64,000 nt of DNA, taken from assembly GCA_013397455.1 (NCBI GenBank), contig VYZB01000272.1, positions 1,075,680 through 1,139,679 on the forward strand, given 5' to 3'. Positions within the stretch are counted from its first letter, which is position 1, and each line of letters starts with the position of its first letter. The position numbers and the translations under genes were made by a program. The notes beneath the pieces were generated by a model. It saw nothing but the letters and a program-made list of their open reading frames with translations. It searched no databases and was not told where the DNA came from. Source of the DNA: Crotophaga sulcirostris. Lineage: Eukaryota > Chordata > Aves > Cuculiformes > Crotophagidae. Positions 59,138 to 64,000 of this stretch are shown here, piece by piece.

Positions 59138-59446
59138 CACAGTATCACAGTATTACAAGGTTGGAACAGACCTCTGAGATCATCGAGTCCAATCTATAAC
59201 CCAACATTAACACCAACCCATCATCTAAACCATGGCACCGAGTGCCTCATCCAAGCTCCTCTTAAACACCTCCAGGGTCAGCGACTCCACCACCTCCCCG
59301 GGCAGCGCATTCCAATGGCCAATCACCATTTCAGGGAAGAACTTTTTCCTAATATCAAGCCTAAACTTTCCCTGACGAAGCTTGAGTCCATGTCACTGAT
59401 CATCTGAGAGAAGAGACCAACCCCTGCCTGACTACAACCTCCTTTT
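59138..59446 (-). mobile_element. CR1 (ATACTGTG-tail subfamily)
   Basis: Antisense; ATCACAGTATCACAGTATTA tail, CATCGAGTCCAATCTATAAC, CTACAACCTCCTTTTAGG at its 5' side. Confidence 0.95.
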
Positions 59447-59451
59447 AGGAG

Positions 59452-59600
59452 GAATCATGGACGGTCCCCATGGGCAGCAACATCTTCTACTGGATCAGGA
59501 TGCTCAGAGTTCCATCCAACTTCGTCTTGAACATCTCCAGGGATAGGGCATCTGCTTCCTGCCTACCTAAACTCTTCCTGTAATTCCTAACACGCTGGCA
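59452..59600 (-). mobile_element. CR1, old 3' UTR fragment
   Basis: Antisense and diverged; GGTCCCCATGGGCAGCAACA, TGGATCAGGATGCTCAGAG, ACATCTCCAGGGATAGGGC. Abuts the younger copy at its left, which probably inserted next to or into it. Confidence 0.8.
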
Positions 59601-60669
59601 AAGACCGTAAGGCAGTGACTGCAGCCACCACCAGCCGCACCACTCCACCCTCTGAGAAAGAGGTCAGGTCACAGAAGCCCCTTGAGGATATTGAGGTTGC
59701 CCCCCTCGCAGGAAAATATCTCCATGACCAGGCCAGACGGACTCATTTGGATGGGCAGAATTTGGTCAATCCCAGCGTCATGGAGGCATCCAGATGGAGC
59801 AAGCTGCAAGATGCTGAGGCTGCCCCAGAATTCAGGAATGCTCAGCACCCAAGAGGGCTACAGGCTTTCTGTCCTGACGTCTTTGCAGGAGTTCTCTGCA
59901 CTCAAATACCCTGCGGGATACCTTAAATATCTCAATTCCTTCATCCCAATTCACTCCTCTCCCTGTTTCTTAGTAAGACCTTGGAAACCTCATTTTTAAA
60001 ATGATGGCTCTCATCATATTCAGGCATAACTATTTTTGTTTAGGGATGCAGCAAAGAAATAATATAAATTATGCTTGAGAAAACCCTTTGGCATTTTAAC
60101 AGGCATTGGAAAGAACCAACTTCGGAACGGTGCCTTATAATGGATGTCTCCATGGATACCTCTTGTCAGCACCTCATTAGATAAGAGCCAAGACGTGTAA
60201 GAGCATCTTCTGCATTTCAGAAGGTACCTCAAAAACACTAATTATGCAAATCTTCATCCTCTAACTGATGTATACTTCTAAGTTCAGATAGCAAAATGGA
60301 TAAGCTGAGTCGGAAAGGTAGAGGAGATATTTTATTTAGGCTCTCTTCTTACAATTGCTGACACTTCAATAATTACCAGAGACTGGCGAACCCCTTCAGG
60401 CCACAAAACAGCTTTCGCCCCCACACTCTTTTCTTTTGAACATCAAGAAGATAGAAAAGAAGAGACAAACAGAGAGGCAGAATTCAGAGAGCAGCATCTG
60501 GGGCACCTGTGATGTCTGAAAGAAAGAGAACCGTCAGCATGGCAGAAACATCACCAAGACTAGCCAGGACCTGGCACCTGGAGAGATGCAGCCCAGAGGA
60601 GTTAAGACAAGCACTGCTTCTAGATACTCCACAGATTAATGACTAATTAGTCTCCATAAGGACAAACAG
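59601..60669. other. Unique sequence
   Basis: Nothing recognised. Confidence 0.3.
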
Positions 60670-60799
60670 AATCATAGCAACATAGAATTGCTTGGTTGGA
60701 AAAGACCTGTGAGATCATCCAACCATACCCATCCACTTCTAAACCAGATCCCTGAGCACTTCATTTGCCCGCCTTTTAAGCACCTCCAGGGATGGGCAC
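60670..60799 (-). mobile_element. CR1, 3' end
   Basis: Antisense; AATCATAGCAACATAGAATT, GGTTGGAAAAGACCTGTGAG, CAGATCCCTGAGCACTTC. Confidence 0.92.
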
Positions 60800-61651
60800 T
60801 TAACCATCAATATTTCAACTAAAACAAAAATCCAGCTGTGGTCGAAGTTAAAAACGCTGCAAGTCCCCTGACTCCTGGGAGCCCACTCAGATCCTAACAC
60901 AGCTTGGAGCTGCCATAGGGAAGGATTTTTCTCTATCCCTGAGCAATCCCTGTACATCAGCCTAATTCGCAGGAGAAATCCTTTAGACTGCTCTCAATTA
61001 TGCTGATGTGCAAGAGCCCCACAGGACTATCCACCCGCCAGGGACTGCTGGCAGGCTGCTTCTTGGCTGCACTGCCTTCACTGCTTCCCAGGTGGGAGCA
61101 GAGAATCAGGGAGCTCTGTAACAGGGGAAAAATCTTCCACCAGCAGCCAACTGGGGGTTGGAGCCCCTTCCCATGGTACCATGACAAGGCTCAGGACTGC
61201 ATCTGTAGCGATGACATCCGGGTAGAACGAAATCTGACTGAGTTGTAGGGGAATAATACAAGATGAGAGCTCCCTATTGGAAGCAATTTTTACTGGAGAC
61301 CTTCCTGTGCAGTGTTTCTATTTCAGACATAGTGCTTTGAAAGCACAGGAGCAAAGTGGAGTCCTGCCAGGTTTCTCACGCCCAGAACAAAGACAGCTCA
61401 CCTGAGGAGCTGCCACTGCAATGTTTTAAACGGAAACCAGGGTTCAGTGGGAAATTTGGGTAAGGCAGAGAGGACGATCTGCACATTTGTATGGTAAAAA
61501 GTCAGAGCCTGGGAGCACTGTGGTGTCCCCACCACAGTTCTGCCTGGCACCAGCTCAGACTCTACATAAAACTGGATTCAGACTTCAAGAGGTAGAGAGG
61601 AATATCAGGAACCGCCCAGGAAGCACAAAATGCTGTCTGCAATTAAAGTTG
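60800..61651. other. Unique sequence
   Basis: Nothing recognised. Confidence 0.3.
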
Positions 61652-62043
61652 AAGGGCTGAAACAATTGGGGTTGTTCAGCCTGGAGAAGAGAAGGCTGTG
61701 GGGAGACCTTAGAGCAGCCTCCCAGTACTGAAAAGGGCTCCAGGAAAGCTGGGGAGGGGCTCTTGATCAGGGAGTGCAGGGATAGGATGAGGGGGAATGG
61801 TTTTCAGCTGCAAGAGGGGAGATTGAGATGAGATCTTAGGAAGAAATGTTTTGCTGTGAGAGTGGGGAGGCCCTGGTCCAGGTTTCCCAGGGCAGTGTTG
61901 GCTACCCCATCCCTGGAGGTGTTCAAGGCCAGGTTGGATGGGGCTTTGAGTCCCTTGATCCAGTGGGAGGTGTCCCTGCTCATGGCAGGGGGATGGAACT
62001 GGATGGGCTTTAAGGTCCCTTCCAATCCAAACCGTTCTATGAT
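61652..62043 (+). mobile_element. CR1 with ORF2 C-terminal remnant
   Basis: Sense; [15 protein letters not shown] coding, complete 3' UTR, single tail octamer GTTCTATGA. Confidence 0.95.
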
Positions 62044-62849
62044 ATGGTTTATTGGGAAGGGTTGCCGAGTTAGAAACAGTTTCCCTTCAAATATCATCTT
62101 TTTGGCAACTCACACCCAGACAAATGGCTTGCTCACACGCTTCTCCAAAGTTCATACAGACTCCAGCTTACACGTCTCAACTTAAAAAATATTAAAGGTC
62201 AATTCTGAGTGTCCCCACCATCCCTGTCTACAATGAGGTTACTGGCACTTCCCCATTCCCACGGGAAAGGTACAGCAGCTTGGATCAGGCAGACACAACA
62301 CCAGGAGACACAGCATACACATTACATCACCAACTTCTTACACTTTGTTCCTTCATGGCTGTTTCATCAAAATTCCTCTGCTGCTCATTTGCTAAAAACT
62401 TCTTCAATCCCTGGGAAACTCCAGCTGTTGATGGGAGAGATGCACCAAGTTGAGCCAGTCTCCCTGTTTCTTCTAACTAATCCACACCAGTGCTCTCCAT
62501 CACTGCCTGATACACAGCCCTTCTGCCTTCCACACCTGGCTGAAGCCACCCCCTGCTACCATCTCAACATCCTTTCACCCCAGGGCATGCCAACACTGGG
62601 CACGGTAATGGAATACTCTTCTTTCTCTTCATTCCATGTGATTTTTGACTGAGCTGTGACTGTACCCCTACTGAGCAGACCAAACAGTTCTCTTTCATCA
62701 GTCACACAGGCATCAGGGGATTTATTATGTCAGAATTGGCTCCCCTATGGCCCATCTTCATTATACGTCCTGTACCTGAGGCTGTGTGAGCAGAAATACT
62801 TTTGAGATTTTCTAATGACAATTACTTACATTTGGAAAGTGCCTGTCAT
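62044..62849. other. Unique sequence
   Basis: The 147-codon plus frame at 62209-62652 has no recognisable domain and no splice support; regarded as chance. Confidence 0.3.
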
Positions 62850-63385
62850 AAAATCACAGAACCATGGCATGACCTGAGTTGGAAGGGACCCACATGAACC
62901 ATCAAGTCCAGTTCCTGACCCTGCACAGGACAACTCCAACATTCACACCGTGGGGTTGAGGGCATTGGCCAAAGGCTGCTGGAATATTGTCAGGCTGTGA
63001 CTGCTTCCCTGGGGAGCTGTGCCAGTGCACCACCGCCCTCTGGGGAAGAACCTTTTCCTGATGCCCAACCTAACCCTCTCTGGCACATCTTCCTGCCATT
63101 CCCTTGGGTCCTGTCATTGGTCACCAGAGAGAAGAGCTCAGCACCTGCTTTTCCTCCTCCCCTTGTGAGGAAACTGAAGAGTGATGAGGTCTCCTCTCAG
63201 TCTCCTCTTCTCCAGGATGAACAGACCAAGTGACTTCAGCCGCTTCTCATGTAACTTCCCCTCTAAACCCTTCTCCAGCTCCATGCCCTTCTCTGGACGC
63301 TGTCCAGAAGCTTTAGATCTTTTTTAGCCTGTGGTGACCAAAACTGCCCCCAGTGCTCAAGGTGGGGCCGCACAGGAACCCCAGC
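62850..63385 (-). mobile_element. CR1 (CAGGCTGTGACTGCTTC subfamily) with ORF2 end
   Basis: Antisense, about 0.53 kb; ATCACAGAACCATGGCATGA tail, GAATATTGTCAGGCTGTGAC, GTCTCCTCTCAGTCTCCTC, then CTCAAGGTGGGGCCGCAC. Confidence 0.95.
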
Positions 63386-63567
63386 ACTTTACTTATCCCT
63401 GAACTGTAACCACCTCAACAACACGGCAGCTCTTTAATGCACGCGATCATGTGGGCATGGAAGGAGGGAAGTTTCCCCAACCTGTGACAAGGTAGCAAAA
63501 GAAAAAACTTTACAAAGAGAGTTTCTCAGCACTGAGAACTTTAGCACTGTCCTACCAAATCAGCCAG

Positions 63568-63806
63568 TCATAGAATCATTGAATCATAGAATCATTCAGG
63601 TTGGAAAAGACCTCTAAGCTCATCCAGTCCAACCATCAGCCCAACCTCACCATGCCTACTAACCTCTGTCCCCAAGTGCCACAGCCACAGGTTTTTTGAA
63701 CCCCTCCAGGGGTGGAGACTCCACTGCTTCCCTGGGCAGCCTCTGCTGGTGCTTCACCACTCTTTTTTTTCTAGAAATTTTTTCTAATATCCAATCTAAA
63801 CCCTTT
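63568..63806 (-). mobile_element. CR1, 3' UTR fragment
   Basis: Antisense; three tail octamers (CATAGAATCATTGAATCATA), CTAAGCTCATCCAGTCCAAC, TGGGCAGCCTCTGCTGGTGC; ends in TCCAATCTAAACCC. Confidence 0.94.
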
Positions 63807-64000
63807 GGGACACTGTCGTGCAGACACAGGGGCAGCTCTTCAGACCCACAAGATGCACAGAAGCTTTCATGCTCTTACTGTGTTGAAAACAGATTTCTTT
63901 GGTCAGAACCTCAGGCTGGATACAGCGCTGTGAGAAACAGATAATGCCATTGAGTCAGGGACCCTAAAGTAAACACTGACATCCTGCAGCTTCTGGAGAG

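Overview
This window looks like vertebrate nuclear DNA from a bird. The evidence is roughly fifty 5'-truncated CR1 LINE copies, recognised by the avian CR1 3' region (the GGTTGGAAGGGACC-type block) and the 8-bp tail repeat ATTCTATG. My hand tally puts CR1 at about 15-16 kb of 64 kb (about a quarter). This is far above what I know as usual for birds (about 5%) and is like lineages with a known CR1 expansion (woodpeckers and allies, hornbills and hoopoes). The lineage is an inference. There are no bacterial genes, tRNAs, rRNAs or CRISPR arrays.

Layout. From about 0.4 to 10.4 kb there is no CR1 at all. This stretch holds the one convincing gene-like locus: a CpG-rich promoter-like block (8.32-8.72 kb) with a TATA-like element and, 0.5 kb away on the minus strand, a 96-bp ORF (7831-7926). 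That ORF encodes a 31-residue single-pass membrane micropeptide with a good Kozak context, a plausible 3' splice site just upstream, and ATTAAA polyadenylation signals 0.6 kb downstream. I do not recognise the peptide. Its length and its transmembrane VILM-aromatic stretch recall the sarcolipin/phospholamban class of micropeptides. From 10.4 kb to the end CR1 copies are dense, of several subfamilies and in both orientations. Most keep only the 3' UTR; the longer ones also keep the C-terminal end of ORF2 (motif [15 protein letters not shown]). Between them is unique, probably intronic or intergenic, DNA with three MIR-like relics, simple repeats, one G-rich tract and a few weak exon candidates (15.3, 31.4 and 38.7 kb, plus one at 0.8 kb).

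Nearly all long open frames in the window are CR1-derived or chance frames, not host genes. The strongest observations are the micropeptide locus and its repeat-free surroundings, a CR1 subfamily with an altered ATACTGTG tail, and a local duplication in which a 70-bp unique segment plus a CR1 end was copied from 54.8 kb into another CR1 at 57.1 kb.
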